Positions 1 through 10,320 are shown, counted from the stretch's first letter. The stretch: DNA of 64,000 bases from Gillisia sp. Hel1_33_143 (GCF_900104765.1 NZ_LT629737.1:2046001-2110000), one strand, 5' to 3'. Numbers and translations are program-made. The notes: generated by a model not told the origin, from the letters alone.

Positions 1-106
1 AAGATATTACGAAGCCTCATGGATGGTGTCTTTACATGAATATTTCAGTTAATTTCCCAATCAATTCATTATTCGTTTATTCTTCCGTAGTTCAAATTCT
101 ACGTTG

Positions 107-114
107 TATCTTTG
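107..114 (+). promoter_or_regulatory. -7 promoter element for rimO
   Basis: TATCTTTG matches the Bacteroidota -7 consensus TAnnTTTG. It lies 69 bases before the rimO start. No clear TTG-type -33 box is visible at the right spacing, so this rests on the -7 match alone. Bases 1-106 contain no ORF I can support. Confidence 0.5.
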
Positions 115-182
115 CACCCGCTAACTTTTAACCGAGAATCTATTAAATCGGCTAGAAGTGAAGCTTTTAAAGCACAAATGGT

Positions 183-1535
183 ATGAGGACGAAATCTATA
201 AAAAAGAACAGAATTAATGTAGTAACCTTAGGTTGTAGCAAAAATGTTTACGACAGTGAGGTATTGATGGGACAGTTACGTGCCAATGATAAGGATGTTG
301 TTCATGAGCAGGAAGGTAATATTGTTGTTATTAACACCTGTGGATTTATAGATAATGCTAAAGAAGAGTCTGTAAATACTATTTTGGAATATGTGGAGAA
401 AAAGCAACAAGGCGAAGTAGATAAGGTTTTTGTAACCGGATGTTTAAGTGAACGGTATAAGCCAGATCTTCAGCAAGAAATTCCAGATGTAGATCAATAC
501 TTTGGGACTACAGAACTTCCCGGACTTTTAAAAGCTTTAGAAGCAGATTATAAACATGAACTTATAGGAGAACGACTTACTACTACTCCTAAGAACTATG
601 CCTATTTAAAGATTGCGGAAGGTTGTGATAGACCTTGCTCGTTTTGTGCAATCCCATTAATGCGTGGTAAACACAAATCTACACCTATAGAGCACTTGGT
701 GAAGGAAGCTCAAAATCTAGCAGCACAAGGAGTAAAAGAGTTGATTCTTATCGCTCAGGATTTAACTTACTATGGATTAGATCTATATAAAAAACGAAAT
801 CTTGCCGAGTTATTAGAAAACTTAGTGAAGGTGGATGGAATTGAATGGATAAGACTTCATTATGCATTCCCTACAGGTTTTCCTATGGATGTGTTAGATG
901 TAATGAATCGTGAGCCTAAGGTTTGTAATTATTTAGATATCCCATTACAACACATTTCAGACGATCTTTTAAAATCTATGAGACGTGGAACTACGCATGA
1001 GAAAACCACCAAACTTCTAAAGGAATTTAGAAAAGAGGTGCCAGATATGACTATTAGAACTACCCTTATTGTTGGGTATCCAGGGGAGACCGAAGCGCAT
1101 TTTCAGGAATTAAGAGAGTGGGTTAAAGAAATGCGATTTGAGCGTTTAGGTTGTTTTACTTATTCTCATGAAGAAAATACGCACGCTTACAATTTGGAAG
1201 ATGACGTGCCACAAGATGTAAAACAAGATCGTGCAAACCAGATCATGGAAATTCAATCTCAGATCTCTTGGGAATTGAATCAGCAGAAAATTGGGGAAAC
1301 TTTCAAGGTGGTTATTGATAGAAAAGAAGGGAATTATTTTATTGGTAGAACAGAGTATGATTCTCCAGACGTAGATAATGAAGTGTTGATTGATGGCACC
1401 GAGATCTATTTGAAAACTGGTGAATTCTATGAAGTAAAAATCACAGAAGCAGCAGATTTTGATCTTTATGGAACTCCGGTAAACGCTGATGTAGCTAAAC
1501 CAGTAAGAAAAGAGTTGAAGATTAGAAACGTATAG
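183..1535 (+). CDS. rimO: Ribosomal protein S12 methylthiotransferase RimO
   Basis: Radical-SAM methylthiotransferase that adds a methylthio group to the conserved aspartate of ribosomal protein S12 in the cytoplasm. The N-terminal UPF0004 domain shows the three cysteines that bind the auxiliary 4Fe-4S cluster (C18, C53, C87). The radical-SAM motif CDRPCSFC is at 148-155, with cysteines at 148, 152 and 155. The C-terminus has a TRAM-like segment. At 450 residues it has normal family length. The start opposite the genomic TAnnTTTG promoter is the first ATG of the frame. It appears monocistronic; the next gene is 165 bases away. Confidence 0.95.
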   Translation: MRTKSIKKNRINVVTLGCSKNVYDSEVLMGQLRANDKDVVHEQEGNIVVINTCGFIDNAKEESVNTILEYVEKKQQGEVDKVFVTGCLSERYKPDLQQEIPDVDQYFGTTELPGLLKALEADYKHELIGERLTTTPKNYAYLKIAEGCDRPCSFCAIPLMRGKHKSTPIEHLVKEAQNLAAQGVKELILIAQDLTYYGLDLYKKRNLAELLENLVKVDGIEWIRLHYAFPTGFPMDVLDVMNREPKVCNYLDIPLQHISDDLLKSMRRGTTHEKTTKLLKEFRKEVPDMTIRTTLIVGYPGETEAHFQELREWVKEMRFERLGCFTYSHEENTHAYNLEDDVPQDVKQDRANQIMEIQSQISWELNQQKIGETFKVVIDRKEGNYFIGRTEYDSPDVDNEVLIDGTEIYLKTGEFYEVKITEAADFDLYGTPVNADVAKPVRKELKIRNV

Positions 1536-1549
1536 TTTTGTGTTATTTG

Positions 1550-1580
1550 TCAGTTCGAGCGTAGACGAGAACTATTCAAC
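1550..1580. repeat. Candidate dispersed intergenic repeat
   Basis: A short imperfect inverted repeat (AGTTCGAGCG at 1553-1562 against CGAGAACT at 1566-1573) lies just after rimO. Its wording resembles intergenic repeats I remember as scattered through flavobacterial genomes, but no second copy was found in this window, so the repeat nature is inferred. Confidence 0.25.
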
Positions 1581-1700
1581 AGTGTCATAAGGTTATTATC
1601 TCGATAGTATCAGGAAACTGATTCATACCATTTTATAGCGTGCTAGGTGGATAAAGTTAGATTTTATATATTTATAATATCTGTATCTAAGTTATAATCG

Positions 1701-2111
1701 ATGCCTAAAGTTGTAAAGAAAATTTCTGTCTGGAGAAAACACCATAATCTATTTTTCTCATTTTTATGGTTTGCCGTAGGATTAAGCTATATTCTTGTAT
1801 CAGATAAACTCGTATTTGGTATAATTTATATACTCCTAGCTGGCTCCTATTTATTTTTACACTTATCTAATAAAACGAAAGGTAGAGATCAAGAGTTCGT
1901 AAGTTGGGATGAAGAAGGTATAAAAATTGGTAAAGTAGGAGTAAAGCCATTGGAATATTCATTTACCGATATTCAAAATATTTCTCTTACTGCTAATAAC
2001 CTAATTGTAAAATCTGGTGCCGCTGCCGGAACAATGGTAGAATTGAAAGGTTTTACTTCTGAAGATCTTGATCTTCTTAAGTCTAGATTTGCTTCTGAAG
2101 CAGTAGCTTAG
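1701..2111 (+). CDS. Small membrane protein with PH-like C-terminal domain
   Basis: A 136-residue protein I cannot name. Two hydrophobic segments (about residues 15-33 and 37-54) form a membrane hairpin. They are followed by about 80 soluble residues of beta-rich, PH-domain-like character containing SWDEEGIKIG. This arrangement (two helices, then a bacterial PH-like domain) is common in short Bacteroidota membrane proteins of unknown role. It ends one base before the convergent stop of the isoprenoid-synthase-like gene, so both genes share a minimal 3' junction and no terminator is visible. Confidence 0.6.
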   Translation: MPKVVKKISVWRKHHNLFFSFLWFAVGLSYILVSDKLVFGIIYILLAGSYLFLHLSNKTKGRDQEFVSWDEEGIKIGKVGVKPLEYSFTDIQNISLTANNLIVKSGAAAGTMVELKGFTSEDLDLLKSRFASEAVA

Positions 2112-2112
2112 A

Positions 2113-3120
2113 CTAACTATTTTCAAGAATTTCGAAATAATATTGAATTGTTTTAAGCTGATTTTTCGGTTTCTGCATATCGCAAATTAGCTCCTTTCTC
2201 CTGTAGGATGCTACATCAAATTGCCCATTATTTTTGAATTGGAGTACTTCAAATTGATCGAGACAAACATAAACTCTAGCTATTCCAAGGCTAATTATTT
2301 TTAAGAATTTTTCAATATTTTTCGACGGATAATTACAAGCTTTAGCAAGCAAAAAGCATCGTTTTAGTTCAGATGTAAAGTAACTTCTTAGATCCTTAAT
2401 ATCTATTGTTCTAGAAGCTCGTGTTTGAATATTCTCCTGATGATCTTTATAAACATCAAAAATATCATTACCTAATTGCATTAGTCCGCCAAGATGATAG
2501 ATGAGCTCTTTTTCATTTTGATCTGCACTATTTTCCAAACAAGCTCTATAATATAAAAAAGAACTGCCGCCTTTATCAAGAGTGATCTTTTCTAATTCTG
2601 AATTGGTGATCGATTTATCTTTTTGCTTTAAACTTTCCTGTTGTGCTTTAAATACATCTAAAGCCTCCTCTTGAATTTTTTCAGGCCGGCAAGACTCTTT
2701 TAGGCCTTGAGTATAAAGACTCAGTAGCAACCCTTCCTGATCATTATCAGGTTTCATTTCTTGGGGAGTTAAGATGAAGTCCTTTAAACCTCGAGTTTCT
2801 TTAGAAGTATTATCAAATAGATCATCCAGTAATCCTGAAATACCTCCTAAGTAGCTGATCGCTTTTCGCTCTGCCAACTTTATCTTATAACCTCTTAAAA
2901 TGCAAAAAGAAGTTCCCAGTATTCCGGAAACTCCTAATGCATAATAATCTGTAATTTTTTTAAGGTCTTTTTCAGTTAAACTACCATCGTTATTACTTCT
3001 ATAGAGATCGAGCTTCGGTTGAAGGTATTTATTATTGAATCTTCTTTGTCTCCAAACCTGTTTCAGTAAAAAAATATAGATGCCTGGTAGTTGTATATAA
3101 TTCTTGTAATTATTCTTCAT
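2113..3120 (-). CDS. Class I isoprenoid synthase-like enzyme
   Basis: A 335-residue, largely helical protein. It carries two metal-binding signatures typical of class I terpenoid and polyprenyl synthases: DDLFD at residues 99-103 (DDxxD motif) and NDIFDVYKD at 218-226 (NDxxDxxxD, close to the NSE/DTE motif). Their spacing of about 120 residues fits the family. I recall such proteins being annotated as class 1 isoprenoid biosynthesis enzymes in Bacteroidota. The substrate, probably a prenyl diphosphate, cannot be told. I use the ATG at 3120; a longer frame reaches 3183 but lies inside the M16 peptidase gene. The start overlaps the M16 stop by 11 bases, so the two are probably cotranscribed and translationally coupled. 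Confidence 0.65.
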   Translation of the reverse strand: MKNNYKNYIQLPGIYIFLLKQVWRQRRFNNKYLQPKLDLYRSNNDGSLTEKDLKKITDYYALGVSGILGTSFCILRGYKIKLAERKAISYLGGISGLLDDLFDNTSKETRGLKDFILTPQEMKPDNDQEGLLLSLYTQGLKESCRPEKIQEEALDVFKAQQESLKQKDKSITNSELEKITLDKGGSSFLYYRACLENSADQNEKELIYHLGGLMQLGNDIFDVYKDHQENIQTRASRTIDIKDLRSYFTSELKRCFLLAKACNYPSKNIEKFLKIISLGIARVYVCLDQFEVLQFKNNGQFDVASYRRKELICDMQKPKNQLKTIQYYFEILENS

Positions 3121-5932
3121 TAAGTAAAACCGGTTTTCCAAAGCCAAGTTCTTCCAGTTTTGGGAACTGTGTTTCTGCGTCACCCACTACTAAATAGTAC
3201 ATTTTTGCAGGGTTTATGTATTTATTAGCCAGTTTCTGAATATCTTCAATACTAAGTGCTTCTACCTGTTTCTCACGTTGTGCTATAAAATCTGGATCTA
3301 GTCCCAATTCTGTAATATCGCTCAACATATCTAATTTAGAATTTAGAGTTTCAAATTTTCGAGCATTACTTTTTACCATAAAGCTTTTTGTCACTTCAAG
3401 ATCGGTAGCGTCAAAATTCTCAGGGTATTGTTTTAAAATATCTTTTATAAGGTCTAGAGCCTCAAAAGTTATATTAGAACGAACACCACTAGATATTACA
3501 AAGGGGCCTACCATTTTGCTGCCGTTAAAGCCAGATCGTATTCCATAGGTATAACCTTTTCCTTCTCTTAATTGCTGTGTTAATTGAGATGCAAAGCCAC
3601 CTCCTCCAAGCCTGTAATTCATCACCTCTGCCGGGTAAAATTCTTTTGAAGTTGCCGCTAATGCCGGAGTACCTATCATGATAACAGATTGTTTGGCACC
3701 CGCAACATCATAAAAATAAACCTGTGAGCTGTCTGGAGCATTAGGTGTTTCAAATACTGGGATCTTTACAGTTATAGGTTTCCAGTTTGCAGAAATATCT
3801 TTAACAGTCGCTTTAGTCTCTTCAAGATCTATTGCACCCACTACTAGAAATTTTGATCTTAAGGGAGTAAGCTTATTATGGTAATAATCCTTAAGATCTG
3901 CAAGTTCAATTGTGTTAACGGTTGCTGTATTTCCAAGATTATTATTAGCTATAATGTTGTTCTGCCCATAAATCAACTTCTTAAATTCATTTTTAGCAAT
4001 GCTATTTGGATTTGCTTTTTCTTGCTGAATCTGACTTAATACCTGCTGTTTCACCAATTTAAATTCAGATTCATCCCACCTTGGTTCTAATAAGATCTCC
4101 TTTACCAGTTCTATTGTTTTGGTAAAATTTCGAGAAAGACTACTTCCACTTATCGTGATCTTTTCATCCTGTGCTCGTACATAGATTTCAGAGCCTAATA
4201 ATTCTATAGCCTCTTCAAGTTCCTGTGGAGTTTTATCTTTAGTTCCTTTTGTCATTAAATTAGCTAGCAGATTAGAAACCCCGATCTTTTTAGGGTCTTC
4301 AAGCAGTAAACCACCCTCCATCTCTAAGCTGAATTTAATAATAGGTACTTCTTCTGTTGTAATTCCAGAAATTGATAGGCCGGAAGGTAAACTAGTATTC
4401 CAGATTTGTGGTGTTGTTACTTCTGGAGTTCCCCAATATGGAGGCTCTATAGATCTGTCAAAGCTAGATGGTGTTTTGGTATAAGTAGCAGTGATACTGG
4501 CATCAAATTCATCTTCTGCACCTTCTATAATCCTCTCTTCTACAACTTCAGCTTCCGTAGAATTTTCAAGCGCTAAAGTTATCTGTCCCTTTGGAACAAA
4601 ACTGGTTGCAATAAAAGGTTTGTTGAAGATATACTTCTTAAAGACTTTCATTACATCCTCACGAGTTACCTTCTTTATCTTCTCAACATTTTTATTGATT
4701 TCATTAGGATCATTCGCGAAAATCTGATATTGTGCTAACTGAAATCCTTTTCCAAGAACACTGGAGATACCGTCATAAAACTCTGTTTCCTGTCCTGCTT
4801 TAATTCTTTTTAGGTCTTTTTCAGAAATTCCATTTTTAGCGAATAGAGCAAATGTTTCTTCAACCGCTTTTTTAACCTCATCTAGATCCTTACCATCATA
4901 CGCCCTTATTTGAAGTAACAGCTCTCCTGCAAGTTCTGAGGTATAGTTATACATCTGCACCTCATCTGTGAGTTCCTTTTTAGCAACTAAATTCTTATAG
5001 AGCGGCGCATTTTTACCTTGAGATAGATATTTAGCTAGAATTTCTAAAGCATAAGAATCTTCATGATAGGAATATACGGAAGGGTAGGCTAATGTAAGTT
5101 CTGGTAGTTTAGCAAAATTATCTTCATAATACAGCTGTTTAGATTCTTTTAAACTAACAGGTTGCTTTTTTAAGATCTCGATCTTATCTCCGGCTTTTAT
5201 CTCATCAAAATATTTATGAACCCATTCTTTTGCCTGTTCTTTATTAAAATCTCCGGCAATAGTGAGTATTACATTATTAGGTACATACCATTTGTTATAA
5301 AAATCTTTTACGTTCTGAAGAGTAGCATTCTGTAGATCTTCCAAAGATCCTATTACTTGCCAGTTATATGGATGCCCTTCCGGATATAGATTCTTATCAA
5401 TAACATACATGGTATGTCCATACGGTCTATTATCACCACTTTGTCTTTTCTCATTCTTTACTACCTGCTTTTCTTTTGAAAGCACAGGTTCTGTAACTGT
5501 ATTTATAAAATAGCCAAGTTTATCTGCCTCTGCCCAGATCATTTTTTCCAGTGCATCATTAGGAACGGTCTGGAAATAATTGGTTCTATCTCTACTGGTA
5601 GAACCATTGGCACCAGAACCTCCAATTCTTGCGCTCATTTTATCTAGCCCTCCTTTTCCTAAATTTTCAGATTCTAAGAAAAGTAAATGCTCAAATAAAT
5701 GGGCAAATCCGGTTCTGCCTTCTATTTCCCTTGCAGAACCCACGTGACTTGTAAGTGCTACTGCTACCACAGGATCTGATCTGTCTATGTGAAAGATCAC
5801 TTTTAATCCGTTTTGAAGGGTAAAAGTTTCAAAATCTATTTTAGGTTCTTTACTCTCGTTTTGTGCTGAAAGTTGTAGACAATTCAGTGAAATAAAAAGT
5901 AGTATTGGTATTAAAGCGAAACGTTTTATCAT
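3110..5932 (-). CDS. M16 family zinc metallopeptidase, exported
   Basis: A 940-residue insulinase/pitrilysin-type protease with a Sec signal peptide (residues 1-23, ending LSAQ). The inverted zinc motif HLFEH is at 78-82, with a downstream glutamate region (EKQVVKNEK) supplying the third ligand. The second M16 half lacks the HxxEH motif but keeps the typical RxGKGYTYG-like loop, as expected for a two-domain M16B protein in which one half is inactive. It probably works in the periplasm or at the outer membrane on peptides. The isoprenoid-synthase-like gene overlaps its 3' end, and an M14 peptidase lies upstream on the same strand with 158 bases between. Confidence 0.9.
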   Translation of the reverse strand: MIKRFALIPILLFISLNCLQLSAQNESKEPKIDFETFTLQNGLKVIFHIDRSDPVVAVALTSHVGSAREIEGRTGFAHLFEHLLFLESENLGKGGLDKMSARIGGSGANGSTSRDRTNYFQTVPNDALEKMIWAEADKLGYFINTVTEPVLSKEKQVVKNEKRQSGDNRPYGHTMYVIDKNLYPEGHPYNWQVIGSLEDLQNATLQNVKDFYNKWYVPNNVILTIAGDFNKEQAKEWVHKYFDEIKAGDKIEILKKQPVSLKESKQLYYEDNFAKLPELTLAYPSVYSYHEDSYALEILAKYLSQGKNAPLYKNLVAKKELTDEVQMYNYTSELAGELLLQIRAYDGKDLDEVKKAVEETFALFAKNGISEKDLKRIKAGQETEFYDGISSVLGKGFQLAQYQIFANDPNEINKNVEKIKKVTREDVMKVFKKYIFNKPFIATSFVPKGQITLALENSTEAEVVEERIIEGAEDEFDASITATYTKTPSSFDRSIEPPYWGTPEVTTPQIWNTSLPSGLSISGITTEEVPIIKFSLEMEGGLLLEDPKKIGVSNLLANLMTKGTKDKTPQELEEAIELLGSEIYVRAQDEKITISGSSLSRNFTKTIELVKEILLEPRWDESEFKLVKQQVLSQIQQEKANPNSIAKNEFKKLIYGQNNIIANNNLGNTATVNTIELADLKDYYHNKLTPLRSKFLVVGAIDLEETKATVKDISANWKPITVKIPVFETPNAPDSSQVYFYDVAGAKQSVIMIGTPALAATSKEFYPAEVMNYRLGGGGFASQLTQQLREGKGYTYGIRSGFNGSKMVGPFVISSGVRSNITFEALDLIKDILKQYPENFDATDLEVTKSFMVKSNARKFETLNSKLDMLSDITELGLDPDFIAQREKQVEALSIEDIQKLANKYINPAKMYYLVVGDAETQFPKLEELGFGKPVLLNEE

Positions 5933-6090
5933 CTGTAGAGCTATATCTATTAATTAAAATGAATTTATACTAAGTATAAGACTTTGAAACATCTAACATG
6001 TTACATCTTCTTATTGTAGTTTTATGTATGCGATCTCTGCTAAATCTTTGATGTCTTTTAACGAGTGATCATTTAATGTTAAAATTGAAA

Positions 6091-8589
6091 TTAGTCCATA
6101 TCATATTCGTTATTGTTCACAAAGAATAGAGAATTCACAAAGAATAATTTCCCGTTCTCCCAGAAAGATCTAAACAGCGGATTGTCTACCAGATATATAA
6201 AACTACCTCTTCCCATACGCTCTTCTCCAAAGATCATGGAGTTCTTAATTTTTTCTTTTGCATTACTTCCTGCAAAGCCGGAAACAATTTGAGGTTCGTT
6301 CTCTAAATAAGAAACGTTATATCCATTATTTAAATAGGCATAACTGTCTTCACTTAATTTAAGACTGAAATAATAATTATTGTAGCCAAAAGCCATCGGG
6401 TTGGTATTATCCACTTTTGTCTTAACAATACTTCCGGTAATGAGGTCTTTTATACTTTCTCTCTCTCTTACATTGTAAGGCAATAAATTCCCTTTTTCTG
6501 TAGAGTCTTTTTTGATTGAAGAAATATTTTCGTGCAGATCAAACCCTTCTTTTCCGGCAAAGGCACTCACAGCGTTACCAATGGCAATTACTTTTCCACC
6601 TCCTTTTACCCAAGCCTTAAGCTTGTTTAAAGTGGAAGGATCTAATAAGCTGTTATAATATCCAGATGGCATCACTAAAACATCAATTTTAGCCAAGTCT
6701 ACATTTGAGAGGTAATTTGTAGAAATTGGAAATACCGGGTACTGAAGGTCTTGTTCAAAAAAGTAGAGAATCTCACCATAGCTTAGAGAAGAAGTTCCTT
6801 CGCCTTGCAAAACTCCAACGGTAGGCTTATTAATGATCTTGATATCTGAAGAGCCAAAATCTGGTCCGTTACGGGAAAAACCACTGTTTGCAACACTTAG
6901 CTTTCTATTAAATTTATTTGCAATACTAATTAATGCAGTATCAAACTCTTCAAATTTAGCATTGTCACTTTTAGTAATTACGAGACTTCCAGCTTCAAAT
7001 TTCTCATTTTCGGTTTGAAGTGGCTTCTCACTAAATCTTACTTTTATACCTTCTTTTAATAGCGCAGTGAGAAAGCGAGCATCATCCATACTGTTCCATT
7101 TGGCTATATATCCGGCAGCAGAAGGAGCTGCGGTATTTTCAAATTTTTCAGTCTTAACGAGGGTGCTGCTTTTAATATTATCAGAACTAGACACTGCCTC
7201 TAAGCCATAAGCGTAAGGTAAGCTCCATGCGGTAATATCATAGGTAAGGGAGTCGTTTAATTTAGCGTTCGGCTCAAACAGCACCTTTACCATTTTACCT
7301 TTAGGCTGGTTCCCATTTATCACCAATGTCTTAGCATTGATATTAAGACCAGCATTATTGTTCTTAGTATAATTAAAACCTTTAATTCTATTGGAATTTG
7401 TATTACCGTATTTAATTTCATGCCTATCTAACAATCTTTGCAAAGCTGCGATCTTATCTGCCTCTCCATTTAAAGCGTAAGACTTATACTTAGAATCTCT
7501 GTTATTGAAAAAGCTCTTAAACTCAGAATTTAGTTGCTCTATATTTTCTGAAGCTACTTCTATAGTAGACAATCCGGTTGTTAAATGATGTGCTACTCTG
7601 TCTACCAATGTCAGTTCAAAACCTTCTCTTGTATTTATTCCTAATCCGGCACCACCATTTCCAGCCTGTTCATATGTCATCCCAATTGCACCCATATAAA
7701 TGGGATAGGTATCTCCATAACTAGGGTATAAAAGATCAAATCTTTCTTTCGTAAAATATAGCCAGCCGTTCTTATCAAAGTACTTCGCATGATTTTTACC
7801 AATAGTAGTTTGGAAATCTCTTTGGAAAGGGGTGATGATCTCATGAAAAGGTTCTGCTGCCGGAGCAAAATAATAAGGATCATTCACTCCTTGTTCATGA
7901 AAATCTACATGGATCTGTGGCATCCATTTATTATAAACCTTTAAGCGTTGTCTTGTTTCAACTTGTGTTGCCCAAGCCCAATCTCTGTTTAGATCGAAAA
8001 GATAGTGATTTGGCCTACCTCCAGGCCATGGCTCGATGTGTTCTACAGCTATTGGATTGGCAGTATAAGGTGTTGTTCTTACCATATTATACCAATTTAC
8101 ATATCTATCTCTCCCATCCGGATTTACACAGGGATCTATGATCACAACTGTATTTTTTAACCATTCTTTTTTAGAAGTAATAAGCTCATAAAGCGTTTTC
8201 ATTGCAGCTTCTGTACTAGAAGCTTCATTGCCGTGTACATTATAACTTAGCCAAACTACAGCTTTTTTAGAGCTAGCAGAATTATCGTTCTCAAGTAATC
8301 CGGCGCTGCCTAGATGATCTTTTCTTATTTGTTCTATATTGGTGAGATTTTCTGGAGATGAGATTATTGCATAGGTTAATGGTCTTCCTTCGTTGGTTTT
8401 TCCGTAGGTATTATACTCAACCATATTGGAAGCTTCCGCAACACTTTCAAAATAACGTACCACATTAGCATGCCTGGTAAATTCTGTTCCTACTTCATAA
8501 CCTAAAAAATCCTCAGGTGATTGTAGTTGTTGAGAGAAGCAAAAATGTGTGCTAAATAATAAGACAAGAAGTACAGAGATCTTTTGCAT
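6091..8589 (-). CDS. M14 family zinc carboxypeptidase with GATase1-like C-terminal domain
   Basis: An 832-residue exported protein with a signal peptide (1-19). The N-terminal M14 domain shows HGNE at 119-122 (HxxE zinc motif) and the downstream segment HVDFHE at 227-232 that holds the third ligand. The C-terminal part, roughly residues 590-720, contains alternating hydrophobic strands and a glycine-rich turn (VLVMPSGYY, KGGGKVIAIG) like the class I glutamine-amidotransferase-like domain often attached to Bacteroidota M14 peptidases. It likely trims peptides in the periplasm or outside the cell. It is divergent from bshC; both 5' regions carry TATCTTTA-like -7 boxes. Confidence 0.88.
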   Translation of the reverse strand: MQKISVLLVLLFSTHFCFSQQLQSPEDFLGYEVGTEFTRHANVVRYFESVAEASNMVEYNTYGKTNEGRPLTYAIISSPENLTNIEQIRKDHLGSAGLLENDNSASSKKAVVWLSYNVHGNEASSTEAAMKTLYELITSKKEWLKNTVVIIDPCVNPDGRDRYVNWYNMVRTTPYTANPIAVEHIEPWPGGRPNHYLFDLNRDWAWATQVETRQRLKVYNKWMPQIHVDFHEQGVNDPYYFAPAAEPFHEIITPFQRDFQTTIGKNHAKYFDKNGWLYFTKERFDLLYPSYGDTYPIYMGAIGMTYEQAGNGGAGLGINTREGFELTLVDRVAHHLTTGLSTIEVASENIEQLNSEFKSFFNNRDSKYKSYALNGEADKIAALQRLLDRHEIKYGNTNSNRIKGFNYTKNNNAGLNINAKTLVINGNQPKGKMVKVLFEPNAKLNDSLTYDITAWSLPYAYGLEAVSSSDNIKSSTLVKTEKFENTAAPSAAGYIAKWNSMDDARFLTALLKEGIKVRFSEKPLQTENEKFEAGSLVITKSDNAKFEEFDTALISIANKFNRKLSVANSGFSRNGPDFGSSDIKIINKPTVGVLQGEGTSSLSYGEILYFFEQDLQYPVFPISTNYLSNVDLAKIDVLVMPSGYYNSLLDPSTLNKLKAWVKGGGKVIAIGNAVSAFAGKEGFDLHENISSIKKDSTEKGNLLPYNVRERESIKDLITGSIVKTKVDNTNPMAFGYNNYYFSLKLSEDSYAYLNNGYNVSYLENEPQIVSGFAGSNAKEKIKNSMIFGEERMGRGSFIYLVDNPLFRSFWENGKLFFVNSLFFVNNNEYDMD

Positions 8590-8702
8590 CTAATAAAATA
8601 TTGGAGAGTTTATGTAGTAAAGATAGTGCTCATGCGGGAATTAACTAAAATTTACGGTATAAAATATTTAACTTCGATATCTTTACGTTTTAAACATTTT
8701 CT

Positions 8703-10319
8703 ATGCCTACAGACTGTCTTTCCTATAAAGAAACAAATTATTTCACTCCGTTGATCATCGATTATCTAGATCAGAAGGAAAGTCTCAAACCCTTTTATAA
8801 TAGGTTTCCTTTGCTCGATAATTTTGAAGCTCAGATCCAAGAAAAGCAAAGCTTTTTTACTTCAGCCAAAAGAAAGGTTTTAGTGGAGGTTTTACAAGAG
8901 CAGTATAAAGATCTGCAAATTTCTGAAGCGGTAAAAGAGCATATCTCATTATTAGAAAAGGACAACACGTTTACGGTTACTACAGGGCATCAACTTAATC
9001 TATTTACAGGGCCGCTATATTTTTTATATAAGATAGTTTCTACTATCAATCTGGCTAAAGATCTTAAGAAAAATTATCCAACTTCTAATTTTGTCCCAAT
9101 ATATTGGATGGCAACGGAAGATCATGATTTTGCCGAGATCAATTATTTTAATTTAAATGGTAAAAAATTTAAATGGAATAGCACACAGACCACAGTTGAA
9201 AAAGATGCGGTAGGAAATTTAAATACTTCCGGTTTAGATGAAGTATTAACGCTATTTTCTGCGGAAATAGGAGGAGGGAGAAATGCAGATTTTTTAAAAG
9301 AGCTGTTCAGCAAAGCCTATATAGAACATGATAATCTTACAGATGCTACCCGATTTTTAGCCAATGAGCTCTTTAAGGAATATGGATTGGTGATCTTAGA
9401 TGCAGATGATAAGCATTTAAAACGCGAGTTCTTGCCTTATCTCGAAAAGGAAATCTTCGAAAAAGTATCTGAAAATTCTACTACACCGGCAGCAAATAAG
9501 TTAAAGGAATTAGGTTATACGGTGCAGGTAAATCCTAGAGAGATCAATCTTTTTTATTTGAATGATGGTTTGCGAGAACGAATTATTGAGCAGGAGGGTC
9601 GCTATTTTGTAAATGAAACAGAGATCTCTTGGAGTGAAGAAGAATTAAGATCTGAACTAAAAGAGCATCCAAATAGATTTAGTCCGAATGTAATGACAAG
9701 ACCGCTTTATCAAGAAGTGATCTTGCCAAACCTTTGTTATATTGGAGGAGGAGGAGAGTTGGCTTATTGGTTCGAGTTGAAAGATCTTTTTGAAGCAGTA
9801 GATGTTCCATTTCCAATACTTTTGCTTAGGAATTCTGCATTGATAGAATCTGCCAAGCAAAATGAGAAAAGAAGCAAATTAAATATTTCTCAGCAAGAAT
9901 TATTTCTAAAGCAATATGAACTCATCAATAGAAAAGTTAGAAAGATCTCTAATATAGATATTGATTTCAGTCAGCAAAAAGAGCATTTGGTAAAACAGTT
10001 TCAGGAGATGTATGAGCTGGCAGAAAAAACAGATAAAAGCTTTTTGGGAGCTGTAAAGGCTCAGGAGGTTAAACAATTAAAAGGATTAGATCATTTAGAA
10101 CAGCGATTGTTGAAGGCTCAAAAACGAAAGTTGAGCGATGAGGTTTCAAGAATAACGAGCCTTCAGAATGAATTATTTCCAAATAAGAGTTTACAGGAGC
10201 GGCAGACCAATTTTTCAGAAATGTATTTGGAATATGGAGAAGCGCTTATACCTCGTCTTATGGAAAATCTAAATCCTTTAGAACAACACTTTAAAATTTT
10301 GACCTTTGGAGAAAAATAA
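8703..10319 (+). CDS. bshC: Bacillithiol biosynthesis cysteine-adding enzyme BshC
   Basis: Last step of bacillithiol synthesis: it joins cysteine to glucosaminyl-malate in the cytoplasm. The 538-residue length is normal. The frame shows recognisable BshC blocks: TGHQLNLFTGPLYFLYK near residues 96-112, the nucleotide-like fold segment FVPIYWMATEDHDFAE, and the C-terminal coiled coil ending in LNPLEQHFKILTFGEK. bshA and bshB are not in the window. The PLP decarboxylase starts one base after this stop, so the two form an operon. Confidence 0.92.
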   Translation: MPTDCLSYKETNYFTPLIIDYLDQKESLKPFYNRFPLLDNFEAQIQEKQSFFTSAKRKVLVEVLQEQYKDLQISEAVKEHISLLEKDNTFTVTTGHQLNLFTGPLYFLYKIVSTINLAKDLKKNYPTSNFVPIYWMATEDHDFAEINYFNLNGKKFKWNSTQTTVEKDAVGNLNTSGLDEVLTLFSAEIGGGRNADFLKELFSKAYIEHDNLTDATRFLANELFKEYGLVILDADDKHLKREFLPYLEKEIFEKVSENSTTPAANKLKELGYTVQVNPREINLFYLNDGLRERIIEQEGRYFVNETEISWSEEELRSELKEHPNRFSPNVMTRPLYQEVILPNLCYIGGGGELAYWFELKDLFEAVDVPFPILLLRNSALIESAKQNEKRSKLNISQQELFLKQYELINRKVRKISNIDIDFSQQKEHLVKQFQEMYELAEKTDKSFLGAVKAQEVKQLKGLDHLEQRLLKAQKRKLSDEVSRITSLQNELFPNKSLQERQTNFSEMYLEYGEALIPRLMENLNPLEQHFKILTFGEK

Positions 10320-10320
10320 A

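Noticed and set aside
7677-7883. Minus-strand 68-residue frame within the M14 gene
   Set aside because: Out-of-frame shadow on the same strand as a well-supported gene.
10306-10320. TTG start for the PLP decarboxylase
   Set aside because: It overlaps the bshC end and adds only five residues; the ATG at 10321 is better placed.
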